This document shows, in pieces, positions 13,001 through 24,787 of a stretch of 64,000 nt of DNA (the first letter of the stretch is position 1; the number at the start of each line of letters is the position of its first letter). The notes below the pieces were generated by a model. That model had not been told where the DNA came from and did not search any database. It saw only the letters and a program-made list of their open reading frames with translations. The DNA is taken from NCBI RefSeq assembly GCF_947179165.1, contig NC_077242.1, positions 2,604,001-2,668,000 of the forward strand. The letters run 5' to 3'. Source of the stretch: Solanum dulcamara. Lineage: Eukaryota; Streptophyta; Magnoliopsida; Solanales; Solanaceae. A program made the position numbers and the translations under genes.

Positions 13001-14619
13001 CTCTACACAATGGTAAAAAAGAAAGTTTCAAAAATGCAAATTATATCAAGAGATCAATCAATTATGCCTCAATTCCAAACTAGTTGTGTCAGCTACATGA
13101 AGTAACTGCATAAATAAATATATAAAGAAAGTCTGGCCTATACAGTTGCAGGCAAAGGGAAGATGCATTAGGATTACACTTTTAATAATGTTAGGAAAAG
13201 CAAAAGCCTAACTCTCAAATAAAAATCCAAAATATCAGTAGTCAGCGTTATACAGACTGTATTGAATGTTTGGAGCTCAGCATTACCGAGTCCACTTTTC
13301 TTTTTACTTGATGACTCAAAAAGATATTATCGGAATCAATCAAGATGGTGTTAACTTCACAAAATTTTGTAGCATGTTTACCCGAAATTCTTTTGCTAGT
13401 GGATTGAGCATCGTTACAAGGCAGGATTCCATTCCATGACTGTGGATAACAGCACCAGCATTACGCATCTCATATGCCTGAGGAAAGAAAAAAAGGAAGA
13501 AACTTACAATCCGTGAAGTAGAATAGTCAATCAAAAAGAAAAGGAGAATTCATTTATATATCAACTAATATGAGATCACATTCTCCATTCCAAAGGAGCC
13601 ATGCTTTATCTGAGAAACTGTAGGCTACAACACGAATAATCCTGGGTCCTGGCTGTTACTAGATTATTTAGAGAGAGAAAAAATTTAAAAGATGGCAGCA
13701 GAGAATAGTAAAATGATACCGAGGTTAACCAGAAATGAAATATGCCAAATTCGTTGAGCTAAACAAAAACAAAGGACTTCAGATAATATAATGATTACAC
13801 TGCGAAAGAACAATCTACAATACTACAACAATAACAACATACTCAGTGTAATCTAATCCCACAAGTGGGGTCAGGGGAGAGTAGTCAACCATACCCCTAA
13901 CTTGGAAGGTAGTAAGGCTGTTTCTGATATTTCAAAATAGACATGACTGCAAAACAATTACCCCCGGGATAAAAATAGCATTTTTTCCTATTCAACTATG
14001 AAGTTTAGATAGCTGAGAATAAACGCCAACTTCAATTACTCTACTGAACTTTAACCAAAAACAACAATTCAACTTCCACTATACCTCAGTTCCACAACTT
14101 TTCAAATTGGTAAAACTTCAATCTGATCAAGATTATGGAAACCTTTATACCTTCATAAAAAGAGGAGCACAATCAGAACACTTGGGAGGTTTATGAGGGG
14201 TAGGTTTAGCCAACGGCGCAGATAAAATAGACCCATCTGATGACATAATATACATGTCCTCCTCCACCATCCTTTCCTTTTGCACCCCTAACAAAAAACC
14301 CATCAACAAAAAACTCAAAACAAACGAGAGAGAAAAACACCCAAATAATAAAAGAGTTGGGTAAGATCGTAAATGGGTTCTTACCGGAAGGAGACATAAC
14401 GATAAGCTGTTGGGATTTAGGAACGGATTCATCATGTACTTTAATGGTGATGCTGCCGCCGGTGCCGGAAACCCATCCCTGATTGTAAAAATGACGGCAG
14501 AGCTCGGCGATTAAGGACTTTGTCTCTTTGACCTTGTCACCTTCCAAATATGCTTGAGAGTTGGTCGCCATTTTTAGAGCTCCGTTTACAGTCGATTGGG
14601 CTGCTGATGCTGCAGCCAT
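7045..14619 (-). CDS. DEP1: Bifunctional methylthioribulose-1-phosphate dehydratase / enolase-phosphatase E1
   Basis: This methionine-salvage enzyme dehydrates MTRu-1-P, then enolises and dephosphorylates the product to the acireductone. Twelve exons join in frame to 515 aa: 14619-14385, 14287-14151, 13477-13382, 12859-12740, 10656-10567, 9989-9849, 9718-9563, 8465-8316, 8200-8099, 7858-7749, 7665-7547 and 7136-7045. Residues about 25-225 are the class II aldolase-type dehydratase: GTGGSIT, HSHGMES with zinc ligands His136 and His138, and RNHG with His211. Residues about 274-515 are the HAD phosphatase: DIEGTT with Asp279 and Glu281, YSSGS, and FVTDVYQEA. The two-domain fusion and the length are normal for plants. 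Intron 4 (about 2.1 kb) holds a SINE tail and a 73-bp tandem duplication. A Mutator-like element starts 53 bp upstream of the ATG, so the native promoter lies beyond it or has been replaced. The start is the first Met, in a typical MAAASAAQS context. Confidence 0.95.
10698..10842. repeat. 73-bp direct tandem duplication in DEP1 intron 4
   Basis: Two adjacent copies start at 10698 and 10771 (both beginning tagaatcatcagtag). They are nearly identical and differ by only a couple of bases near the end. The duplicate is recent and lies directly upstream of exon 5 in transcript order. Confidence 0.9.
11250..11290 (+). mobile_element. TS-like SINE tail in DEP1 intron 4
   Basis: The sequence gtgggattacactgggtatg is followed by GTT repeats, matching the 3' end of the other TS-like SINE scraps here. 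Only the tail can be supported. Confidence 0.5.
13823..13928 (-). mobile_element. TS-like SINE 3' remnant (duplication partner)
   Basis: It is the same insertion as 3911-4008, lying in DEP1 intron 2: CAA repeats, then the conserved acaagtggggt segment. It helps date the SINE as older than the segmental duplication. Confidence 0.6.
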
Positions 14620-14672
14620 TTTTGCTTTATTTTTTATTTATATGTGTAAGAGAAGAGAGGGAATAGATTCTT

Positions 14673-16084
14673 CGGAAAAGGTCTAAAATACGCTCAATTA
14701 TGCGAATTATATAAAAATAGCCATGGTATATTATCTCCAACAGTCAAAAATATTAAAAATAAAAAATGGTCAAAAATATCTTGAATTATAGAAAAAGGTT
14801 TCAAAATATTCCTCATTTATTTTTTGGTTTAAAAATACCCTTCTATTCATTTTTTAATCTAAAAATACATTTCCATTCACCTTCTTAAAATTAACAACCC
14901 TCTTTTTATTTTTTATTTTTAAAAAATATTTCTAATGTGTCATGTTCTTATTGGATGAAATAAAAATTTCACATCTACTAAAAAAAATTATAATTTATCT
15001 AAATCAAAAACAATATACCACTTCAAGATCTCCTCCCCCCCCCCCTCCCCTGTTCCAATTTTTTTTCTTTTTTTTTAAAAAAGCTACATTGATAAACAAG
15101 ACTAAAAAAATTTTATCCGGTTAAACAGAAAAAAAAAATTTAGTTCTTGGCTTGATTTTTCTTTTCTATTTAATAATACTGATTTTTTTACAATACGTAA
15201 AAATAAAATAACTAAAAGATTTTAGTTATACGTATAACTAAATTATTTTCTAGCTATTACAAGTTAATTAAAAATTATTTTAAACTAAATTAGTATTACA
15301 AGATTGTTAAAAATAAATAAATAAATATTTTAGTTTTTATAAGATAGTTTTTAGATAGTTATTGTATAACTACCTGTAATAATACGTATAACTAAAAGAT
15401 TTTTTTAAAAAAAGTTTTTCAATTTTTTTCTCATGATTTATCCAAATCAAAACAATATACATGCTTGATGACCATAAAAAACTAAATTAAAAGAAAAAAG
15501 CTAGAGCAAATAAAAAAGTTATTTTTTTATATTTTTCTCCATGATTTATCCAAATCAAAACAATATTCTTCTTTATGATCCCAAAATAATTTATTTAAAA
15601 AAAAAAAAAACTACGGCAATAAAAAACTATTAGATTTTAAAAAAAATAAAATTGGGGTATTGAAGAGTTATATTATTTTTGGCTTAGATAAATTATATAT
15701 TTTTTTAGTGGAGGTGAATTTTTTATTTAATCCACTAAGAAAATGACACATTATAAATATTTATAAAAAATAAAGAATAAAGAGAGGGTTGTTAGTTTCA
15801 AGGGTTATAGTGAGCCAAAAAAGTGAATGGAAATGTATTTTTAGATTAAAAGATGAATAGGAGGTATTTTTAGACCAAAAGGCGGATGAAGGATACTTTT
15901 AAACATTTTCCTATAGTTCAGGGGTATTTTGGCCCTTTTTTATTTTTAATATTTTTGACTGTTAGAGATAAGGGTAAAACAGACCTCAAAGATTGACGTC
16001 GGGGGCATTTTTGGCCCGATAGGTAGGCGAAGGGAATTTTTATATCAATTCGCATAGTTGAGAGGTATTTTAGGCCATTTTCCG
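14673..16084. mobile_element. Non-autonomous Mutator-like element, 1.41 kb, 9-bp TSD
   Basis: It is flanked by the perfect 9-bp direct repeat tagattctt (14664-14672 and 16085-16093). The ends are inverted repeats: CGGAAAAGGTCTAAAATACG at the left, and at the right (read on the minus strand) CGGAAAATGGCCTAAAATAC. The inverted similarity continues imperfectly for about 300 bp into both arms, through shared 'aaaatatc', 'catttccattcac' and 'aacaaccctctttt' blocks. The AT-rich centre has no coding capacity. Long TIRs with a 9-bp TSD are the signature of Mutator-like elements. It lies in the 5' flank of DEP1, 53 bp from the start codon. Confidence 0.88.
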
Positions 16085-16108
16085 TAGATTCTTATACGAA
16101 GGGGCATA

Positions 16109-16357
16109 GATATAGGAGGTTAGTTTGGTTAGGAACAAGTTATTCAGATTAATTATTCTGGAATTAATTATTTTGAGTTAAGATGAGATAATTTATTTAC
16201 CATATATATGGGATAACTTATCCTATCATTATGGTATAAATGATGCAATAAGTTTTTTTTAACTTGTCAACCAAATAAGACACTAAAATTTTATTCCTAG
16301 ATTATTTTTTTATCACATGACTATTTATATTTATCCCTTATACCAAACGACTCCTAA
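16109..16357. mobile_element. Possible MITE with short inverted ends
   Basis: The ends taggaggttagtttggtta and (minus strand) taggagtcgtttggtataag are inverted-repeat-like. The interior is AT-rich, with 'ataacttatcc'-type words also seen near 28300, 38000 and 51200. The target duplication is unclear. Confidence 0.35.
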
Positions 16358-18676
16358 GGGTTATTTGGTTCAATAAGTTGGAATATTTTATTATTAAGTT
16401 TGAGATTAAGGATAGTCTGATAATTGATTAGAGTTAAAGCATTTATTAATAATATGTGTATTAATTACAAGAAATTTATGTATTATTTTATACAAATATT
16501 AATTATGTAAATTTAGTTATTCAATTTTTTAAATTATAAAATTAAATATCATATTAAGTGTGTTAAATTTTATACATAAAATAAATGCCACTAAATGAGT
16601 AAACATGCTAAATAATTATACAAAATTCAATACATGAATAATTTAACTTCTAACCATTTATCAAAGGACCTTAAATTTAATAATTTGGAATTGAAGAGTA
16701 CTTTTTTTTCTTATTGATTTCACAAAATAATACTAGAAAAATGGAATTGACATGATGATCTATGTTTCACATGTGGGAATATCAGATTGATACAAAAATA
16801 ATTGTAGTAATAGTCATTTGAATTAGAGTGGTTAGGGTTCAATCTAATCGAGACTGGTGTTAGGTGAGTATATATATACAAGGGATCCACTTTTAAAAAG
16901 GCACGTTATTATATTTATGTTCATTCAAATTGCGTGCACTTCCTACAAACGTTTTTCAAGGCGTGGGTCATGTGATCCATTGTGTCTAGTGCTGTCAAAA
17001 TTGAGATTGCCTCAATTCAACCTTTGAATTAAATGGTTGGATTAAATTTTTTCTGTCTATTTAGAAACAAGGTTTTTTTTAGCTCAGTTTTATTTGACCC
17101 GCCAGCTTGGTACGCTTAATTCGCGAGCCTCAGAATTTAGTCTGTGGGTCGTGAATTTTAAAAATATTTACTATATGTATTTTAAGTAGTATTTTATTTT
17201 ATCAAATCTTCTGCAACTAGACAATTGAAATTATTATAATTATGAATCTTTGACCCTTTTTACTCTTGTCTTTATGCCTAATTTTTCGTTTCTTCTTTCT
17301 TGTTTAGTTTATGAAAAAAAAAATGATCATATAATATATGTTGTTCTGATGAAACCTATTAATGTTGATTATTGTATCTTGCTTATTCTATTATTTTGTC
17401 AATATTCCACTAAAGTTTGTGCAACTCATGATCATGTGAATTTTTGATGTATTGGTATTGTGTTCATCAATGTCCGATAGTCTTTCTAAGATGACAATTT
17501 TATCCATCTTTTGATTTAAGGGTCAATCCGTCCCAACCTGTAGCCCGCTCAGGGTTGGGTTGCGCTGCTATTTTATAGGTTCTTTAGTTAAAAGGGTCAG
17601 TTCGTCCTAACTCATTTAACTCGCTAGCCCCAAACCCAACCCATTTTGACAGCTATAATTGTGTCCCATCATAACTCAACATTTAATCAAGTATGTCAGT
17701 TATTTTTTTTGAATACGAGCTTTAGTAAATAATATCATGTCAATTTTTCAATATATATATATTTTTTTGAAGAGATCACGAATTCATGTATCCCATTTTT
17801 AATCTATAAATTCTCCCATGCGGAGGGCAGAAAAAGATTCAACCAAGCTACTTTCAGTAAAAATCATACTCCATCTGTTCACGTTTCTATTTATTTGTTG
17901 ACTGATTTTGACTTGGAGAGAAGTTTGAAAATATGAAGAATAATTGTGAACAGTTAGCATTCAAAAGTTGCCAAAAAAGGAACATTCTTTTTTAGACGGA
18001 CTGAAAAGGAAAGTAAGACAAATAAATTAAAACGAATAAAATATTACATAAAAATAAATTTATATTATATAAATTTCGTTGGCTTAAGTGATCGATGACC
18101 CTTAAAAATTGTCCACAAAATTCACTTATACACATTAACCTAGTTTACATATTGAAATTTGAACACTTCTACCCTTCAAAATATACTTACTAGATACTTA
18201 ATTTTCAACCGTGTATAATTTATACTAAACTATATATACTGACTTATCATACGATAAGTGTATATGTAAACACACATAAATATTATAAAGTGTTGAAAAA
18301 GAATAAAATTAAAAAGGAAGAAGAAGTACTACGAGAATCTGTAATGATATTATTTCACCAATTTACAAATTCTTCACCACCATAGAATCATCTTCTAATG
18401 ATGGCACAAAAGTATACAATGTAAACATCATGAAAGGAAGTTAAAATAATATATGAAATGGACAAACAAACGCTTCTTAATTTAGAAGATTTGTATCCAT
18501 TCCATGTTTATGTTAGTATATATATATATAGTCGCAATTAAAAGACGAAATGTTCACCGAGTATTAATTAATTTATATTATTTAATTTTTTGCGAGACTC
18601 ACAAATTATGTTTTTTTTATTCCATGATTGCATGATACAACATTTATGTTGTACCATGCAACAGGAATAAAACGTT
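16358..18676. other. Intergenic, no gene seen
   Basis: This is AT-rich DNA between the Mutator-like element and the RALF gene. Near 17520-17660 there are degenerate duplicated phrases (ggtcaatccgtcccaacctg, later ggtcagttcgtcctaactc) that suggest an old repeat. Near 17866-18020 is one end of a Stowaway-like sequence. I see no open frame with coding character. Confidence 0.6.
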
Positions 18677-19054
18677 TTAACGACGTTTGCATCTGGTGAT
18701 TTTACTGCAGCCTCGTCTATAAGGCCGAATCTTCTGCATGCGCGTGCACTGGTAGTAAGATGCGCCGCGACGATTGCAGGGGATGCCGTTCTTTGCCATC
18801 GCCCGATAACTAATGTGGTCCCGGCTATTGAGGGCCCTACGGGCTGACTCTGTCGGCATCATCATCTCTTCATCCTCGAACAATGTGTCCCCGATACGGC
18901 CTGTAGTCAGTTCATCAAATCCGCCGCTAGTACTGTGGCCGAGTGTACTGACTACAGGATCGTTGAAGTGGGAGGAGGACAATGAGGACTCTGCCATCAT
19001 GGCGAATGCCAGGGTGGCAAGGAGCATGAAAACAAAGATTGGTCGAATGGCCAT
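18677..19054 (-). CDS. Rapid alkalinization factor (RALF) preproprotein
   Basis: A single exon encodes 125 aa. This secreted peptide hormone family acts in the apoplast through FERONIA-type receptor kinases. Residues 1-21 are a signal peptide. Residues 22-71 are an acidic pro-region. The dibasic RRAL (72-75) is a subtilase (S1P) cleavage site, giving a mature peptide of about 50 aa. The mature peptide carries the HISY version of the YISY receptor-activation motif (80-83), four cysteines (93, 103, 116, 122) forming the two family disulfides, NRRGASYY, and the C-terminal PYRRGCSKITRCKRR. All key residues are present. The pre-cysteine segment DHISYRAM differs from the usual KYISYGAL, so I assign the family but not the paralogue. 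The GC content is clearly higher than the flanks, as expected for coding sequence. Confidence 0.95.
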   Translation of the reverse strand: MAIRPIFVFMLLATLAFAMMAESSLSSSHFNDPVVSTLGHSTSGGFDELTTGRIGDTLFEDEEMMMPTESARRALNSRDHISYRAMAKNGIPCNRRGASYYQCTRMQKIRPYRRGCSKITRCKRR

Positions 19055-21063
19055 ATCTTGAGGAAAGAAGGAATTGATGTGAGTAATGCGACTTTTGTTG
19101 TTTGTTTGTTTTATTTTTTTATCTTTTGTAGTTGTTTTGCCCTTCCTTTAGAATGGAAACATGAAGGGAAGAGGAAGTTAAAAGGATGGGTGAAAGGTGA
19201 AAGTGAAATGAAGAAGAAATAAGGTGAAGCTTATTGTGGAAGCATTGGAAGTGGTTTGTGGATGAGATTTTCTAGGTTAAAAACTTGTGGTTTGTGGCAT
19301 TTGAATTTTTGTGAGTAAGAGTAATTCACGTATTTACGTACATAACAAGAAAGCTAATTCCAAATTTAAATCCTCATTTTTCTATATGGTACATATGATG
19401 GCTTCTCAATATGTAACTTTGTTAGATTATTGTATTTTTTGTGCAATGATAATTTATTTAGAGCCTGATTGAATAAACTTATTTTAATTAACTTATAAGT
19501 AAAAAAATTGCTTATAAATTAAAAAAAAATAGGAGTTACTAAATCATTGAACATAGCTTTAAAGCATTGTTCTCAATCAATGTTTTGGGATTTGCTAATT
19601 TGCCTTCCTTTAATTGAACGTAGTTTTAAAGGTAATTACGATCAATATTTAGGGATTTGCAATATGCACACCTTTTTAGAGTTTTCAAGTTTTCATCGTT
19701 AATTTTTCAAAGATTGTAAGCTATGTCAATATCTTTGGAGTACAGTTTAATAATAACAAATTGGTGGGAAAAATCCGTTCAAGTAACCTTTGGTGTGATA
19801 TACAAACTATATATTGTACTTGTTGATTTCTTAATAGACACTGTAATAATTATTTTTGAGATAAAGGGAATAGTAACTTTTGGCGTGATATGGGTATAAA
19901 AAAGTGGTTTTTTTTTTTTCATCAGAAAAAAACAATTTTGGGATAAAAAACAAAGAAGGTCAATGGATTGCGTTTGAAACGTTACCTTGTGGACGAGGCT
20001 AATAAAAATACACTTTCTGCATTTCATAATAAGTAATGTTCTTTATCTTTCTATTTTAATTCAAATAAGTGATATTTTACATAAGATGTTAATTGTTTTC
20101 TTTCAATTTTGGGCCATTTAAATGAGTGAGTCTTGATATAACCAATAAACTATATTGAATATATAGCTATTTAATTAAGGCTAAGTTATTAAAATTATTT
20201 TTTTGAGCCGAACGTTTTATCTTTACGAATTAGAAGTAAATGGATAGACGATAAGATATGCATACACTTCAAACCTTCACACTTATGTTATTATTAGTAA
20301 TATCACTTCTTTCTTTTTAAGAGATAACACCACCTTATATAAAAAATAAAGATCAAGTTAATTGACTTTAATTTCCGATTAATTGTGTCATTAAATAATA
20401 ATTCATCAATTGGCATATATCTTAGGAAAACAAAGAGGACAAAAAGTTTAATTAATTTGGACGGTTGGTAAACACCTTTAATGGGAGCAATAAAACAACA
20501 TTCAATTAGGAAGACTGGTCAATATACAAGCTGTAATATATGCGTCAATGCTAATTAATTTTACTTAGCACCGAAAATAAATAATACTCGCTCTGTCTCA
20601 TTTTATGTGACATCATTTTCTTTTTAGTCTATCTCAAAAAGAATGTCGCCTTATAATAATTGAAAACAATCCAACTTTAATTTTTTATTATTATTCTTAA
20701 TAAAATAATTAACAACTACACAAATATGTACGTATAAGTTTAGACTATAAATTTCAAAAATCTTCAATTTTTTCCTCACACATTCATTTTATAAATTGGG
20801 GTCCCTTATAAATTAAAGCAATAATAGTACTTAAAGAGACCGAGTACGTATAACGAGCTCTAAACTAAGAAATATGTTATAAGAGGAAAATTAGTATATA
20901 CTCTCATTTATTAAAAGTTCATGTAACACATAAAATTAAAGAAAAGATAACAACTAAACAGTACCTCCAATACAACTGTAATTTAAGAAATCAAAATTAA
21001 CTAGCACAAAAAGAAAGAAGAAAACCAAATTACGTAAGTAAATAAGTATAATAAATTTCTATG
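19055..21063. other. Intergenic; RALF upstream region and ENODL 3' flank
   Basis: No gene is seen. 19055-19330 should hold the RALF promoter and leader (read leftward, pyrimidine-rich on the minus strand). A phrase like 'taacctttggtgtgatat' recurs at about 19782 and 19870. A Stowaway-like MITE lies at 20587-20844. Confidence 0.6.
20587..20844. mobile_element. Stowaway-like MITE
   Basis: Both ends are flanked by TA. The left end CTCGCTCTGTCTCATTTTAT and the right end (minus strand) CTCGGTCTCTTTAAGTAC form short imperfect TIRs. It is about 258 bp, AT-rich and non-coding. This matches Tc1/mariner-type Stowaway MITEs, although the TIR is degenerate. Confidence 0.55.
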
Positions 21064-23676
21064 TCAAATTATTAATCCCAAAAGCAGAGTCAAAAAGAGT
21101 GACATTGCTGACATAGAGACAGTAATTGATGCCTTCTCTGCTGATGATTCGGAATTGAGTGGTGAACTAGTTGGTGAATCAATGTCCGCCGGAATATTGT
21201 CGCCGGAGGTAGGCGGAGCAATACTTTCCGTCGGAGAATTCGTTCCCGATAGCGGCGCAGTTGATGACGCGGAAGATGAAGTTGGAGAAGATTCGCTGGA
21301 CGATTTCGTAGTTGTCGGTGAAACGGAAGGTGAGGGTGCATCATGAGATGGAGGAGTGGTTGTTGATTTAGGTGAATTTATAGGCGGAGATAGGCGTGAG
21401 CTAGGATTTGGGGATATTTTCGAAGTTGCGGGCGTTGGAGCGGTTTTGGGTGCATGAGCAATTGGAGTTAGGTGTGAGCGAGGACTGGAGGGAACATGTG
21501 AAGGTGCAGGTGTTGGCTCCACCTTTACGGGTACATGGGCTTTTGGGGATAAGTGAGAACCAGCAGGTGCATGGGATGATCCGGATGGAGCCTTTCCTGG
21601 TGCATGAGCCGTAGAAGGTGGGTGGGAACTACTACCTCGAGGCACACTTGATGATACTGACGTCTTTATAGGTGCATGAGCGTTTGGAGATAAGTGAGAA
21701 CCATCAGGTGCATGTGATGACCCGGATAGAAATTTTCCAGGTGCATGAGCCATAGAAGGTGGGGTTGAACTAGTACCCCCAGGAACATTTAATGATACTG
21801 GTGTTGGAGCCTTTACATCCGCATGGGTAGAACCATCAGGTGCATGTGATGACCCGAATGGAGCTTTTCCAGGTACATGAGCTATAGAAGGTGGGTGAGA
21901 ACTAGTATCCTGAGGAACATTTGATGATACTGGTGTGGGCGCATTTACAGGTGCATGAGCTTTTGGAGATGAGTGAGAACCATCAGGTGCATGTGATGAC
22001 CCGGATAGAGCTTTTCTAGGTGCATGAGCCATAGGAGATAAACCAGTACCTCGAGGCATATTCGATACTGGTGTTGGCGCCTCGATAGGTGCATGAACAG
22101 TTGGAGATGAGTGAGAACCATCAGGAGTAGGTGACGCCCCAGTTGGAGCTTTTCCAGGTGCATGAGCTGTCAAAAAAATAGAGTTGATCTAAGAAGAAAT
22201 GTTTTTCGGTTAAAAGATATTACATGTATACTATTTGGGAAAATAAAAGTAAATTTCTTTCAGGATCCAACAAAGCCTTAATATATTGTAAATTGATTTC
22301 GGTCATTTCTCATAGAGGGCCAAAATTTATAGAATTGAAAGAAGTCTATAAATGATCTAGCTAACGGAAGGTGAGTGGGAACTAATACCTCGAGCCACAT
22401 TCGATGATGCTGGTGTTGGCGCCTTACCAGGAGCATGAACAGTTGGAGATGGGTCGGAAACCGCTGGAACAGGTGACGTCCCTGTTGGAGCCTTTGCTGG
22501 TGCATGAGCTCCAGGAGATAAATGTGAACTTGGACTTGGAGGCAAGTGTGACATTGCCGGTGTTTGAGCCTTTTCGGGTGCATGTGCTGCCGGAGATAAG
22601 TGGGACCCAGTAGGGGCAAGTGATCGGGTACTTGGAGCCTTACCTGGTGCATGAGTTTTAGGAGATAGGTGTGAACCACTACTCGTAGGCACATAAGCTG
22701 ATGTCGGTGTTAGAGCCATTGGAGCTAAATGGGAACCGGAAGGCACATGAGATGATGACGGTGTGAGAGCCCCACTATGCAATATTTCTGGTGTTGGAGC
22801 CACCCCTGGTGCATGTGTTATTTGAGGTGGGTCGGAAATAGCACCTTGGGGCCCATCCAACGGTGTTGGCGCCTTTTCAGGTGCATGGACCGTACTAGAT
22901 GAGTGAGAACCTGTAGGAGGAGGTGACAACCCTAATATTGGATCCTTTTCGGGTGCACTGGATACTGGAGATGAGTGAGAACCAGTAGGACCAGGCCAGG
23001 CCAGTGTTGGAGCCACCCCTGGTGAATGAGTTATTTGAGCTGGGTCTGAACTAGTACCCCGAGGAACATGCACCGGTATAGGGCCAGGTGACACCCCAAT
23101 TGGAGCCTTTTCCGGTGCATGTGCCTTCGGAGATGAATGAGAACCACGAGGTGCAGGTGATGGTACCGGAGTTGAAGGAGGCAGCGTTGTACCAGCTTGA
23201 ACAACAATCATAAACTTTTGTCCTTCATTACATTTATCCTTATTGCCACTAACAAAATAAAAACTACCCGAGCGATCAATTTTGAAAACAGAGATTTCAT
23301 CTTCCATTTTCTTGATCGGATTGTCTATGTTGCAATTGTCATAATCATCTTTATTTACCTCCAAAACTAGATCTGATCCTTTCTTACTCTTGAACACTGT
23401 GTCACACGTACAAACACGAAAAAAAGGAATAATTACAAAGATCAATTTATGAAATTTTGTTATACTAACAAATTAAACAGATTAACACATGATGATATAC
23501 TTACAAAGAGTGTCATTAACTTGAATTCTCATTAGTTGAGCCCATTGATAATAAGATTCAACAGGATTAGCAATCCAACTATCTAGGCCATCAACTTCGA
23601 ATTGATAAGCGTTTGATGAGCTAGACCAAAAAGATAGCAGCAGGACCAATATTGGAACATGTCTCTGTAGAGCCAT
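21064..23676 (-). CDS. Early nodulin-like (phytocyanin) chimeric arabinogalactan protein, very long
   Basis: Three exons (23676-23505, 23396-22389, 22166-21064) join in frame to about 760 aa. Residues 1-23 are a signal peptide. Residues 24-126 are a phytocyanin fold: disulfide cysteines 79 (YDNC) and 113 (DKC) are present, while the copper-ligand Cys and His are replaced (SFYFVSGNKDKC), so it should not bind copper, as in ENODLs. About 600 residues of Pro/Ser/Thr/Ala/His repeats follow, with some 20 variants of HAPGKAPTP alternating with SHxSP. These are typical arabinogalactan glycomodules. The last ~20 residues are hydrophobic (SMSAMSLFLTLLLGLII), consistent with a GPI-anchor signal. The protein is expected at the outer plasma membrane or cell wall. 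Typical ENODLs are 170-370 aa, so the tail is greatly expanded. Intron 2 falls inside the repeat region. Its donor (GTATTAG) is my choice from frame continuity and could shift slightly. From memory the closest relative is Arabidopsis ENODL1 (At5g53870). Confidence 0.88.
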
Positions 23677-24787
23677 GGGAAGTTAAATTTTCTTCTGTTT
23701 CAAAATGTGTAAGAGATCTTCTAACTGTGATATTAATAATTGTATAGATACAGAAAGTGTCACAAAGACAGAGAAATAAAGAAGGGAAAGAGGTTCAGGG
23801 ATTGTAGAAAATGTAATGTGAAAAAATGGGGGAAAAATGAAATGGACAAGAAACTGAAATTAGTGAAGAAGTGAGAGGAAATTGAAACTGAAATGGAGGT
23901 TTTTTGGTGAATATGCTGTTGTATATAGTCTATGAAAATTGCAAACTAAAAAAAAGAAAAGTTGGTTTTATGTATTTGATATTAAGCACATGGATAAAAG
24001 TAACGTACTAATGGTACAAGGGAATTTAATTTAATTAAAGTAAACTGTTAGCTTTTATTTTAATATTACTATGGCCAAATTGATTTTCAATACAATGGCC
24101 CCAAAACTTTGGAAACAGTTTCACGTACGCACGACTCACTCTCTCTAGACCAAACTTGAGAAATTATACTGTATTTGTTGTTGTCTGCATCAACTTGGAT
24201 CATTATTAGCTGGCTAGTGCAGGATGTAATACAAAAATGAGGACCAAATTGACAAATAGTCATTTTAAACCCCTAACTATGTTTAACCAGCATTTTAAGA
24301 CTAAACGAAGATGGTAGTGAAAACTCAGGTTCACCACCCATATAACGGATTACTGTGTTTATCTGAGTAACCCACAGGTAAGGTAACAAAGCTCTGCTAT
24401 GTAGTCAGCCTTCTTACCAATTTGCCTCCTCCCCTTTTGCGAATTACTGCATTTATCCAAGTGATCGACAACTAAAGAAAAACCAGCTCCGCCACAGGAG
24501 CCAAACTAAGTTTGATTATACCTTTCCTGGTGCCGCTACTAATTTCATTATAGGAAAATTTATCTCAAGTTGGAACAAGTTGAACAAGAAAAGTTGGATT
24601 TGTATAGAAAAGCTATGCAATAAGATGAGAACAATTACATCACCAAGGAATCACATTGGTAGAGTCATTGTATACATCCCTGTTATTTCTCTCTTTATTA
24701 ATACCTGAGGAATATAAGAGGGGTATTGCAAGAAGGAGCCTGTTTCAATACGTTGTAGTTGTTTCACATATACCAAGTGCAAGGAGT
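23677..24787. other. Intergenic; ENODL promoter side and HBCDH 3' flank
   Basis: 23677-23930 is the purine-rich presumed leader and promoter of the ENODL gene (transcribed leftward). 24120-24650 has no coding character. No RNA gene or complete mobile element was identified. Confidence 0.6.

Larger units (their letters stand above)
6675..14125. repeat. Segmental duplication, copy B (intact arm)
   Basis: This is the counterpart of 1-4205. It starts in the 3' flank of DEP1 and runs to intron 2. It keeps all DEP1 exons in the shared span and the extra intron DNA missing from copy A. The upstream 500 bp with exons 1-2 has no counterpart in copy A, so the duplicate arose without its promoter. Confidence 0.85.

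Noticed and set aside
14942..15124. 60-aa frame with poly-Pro and poly-Phe.
   Set aside because: It is produced by C and T homopolymers inside the Mutator-like element.
21090..22694. Several alternative-frame proline/leucine- or glycine-rich open frames.
   Set aside because: They are frame shadows of the HAPGKAP-coding repeats of the ENODL gene.
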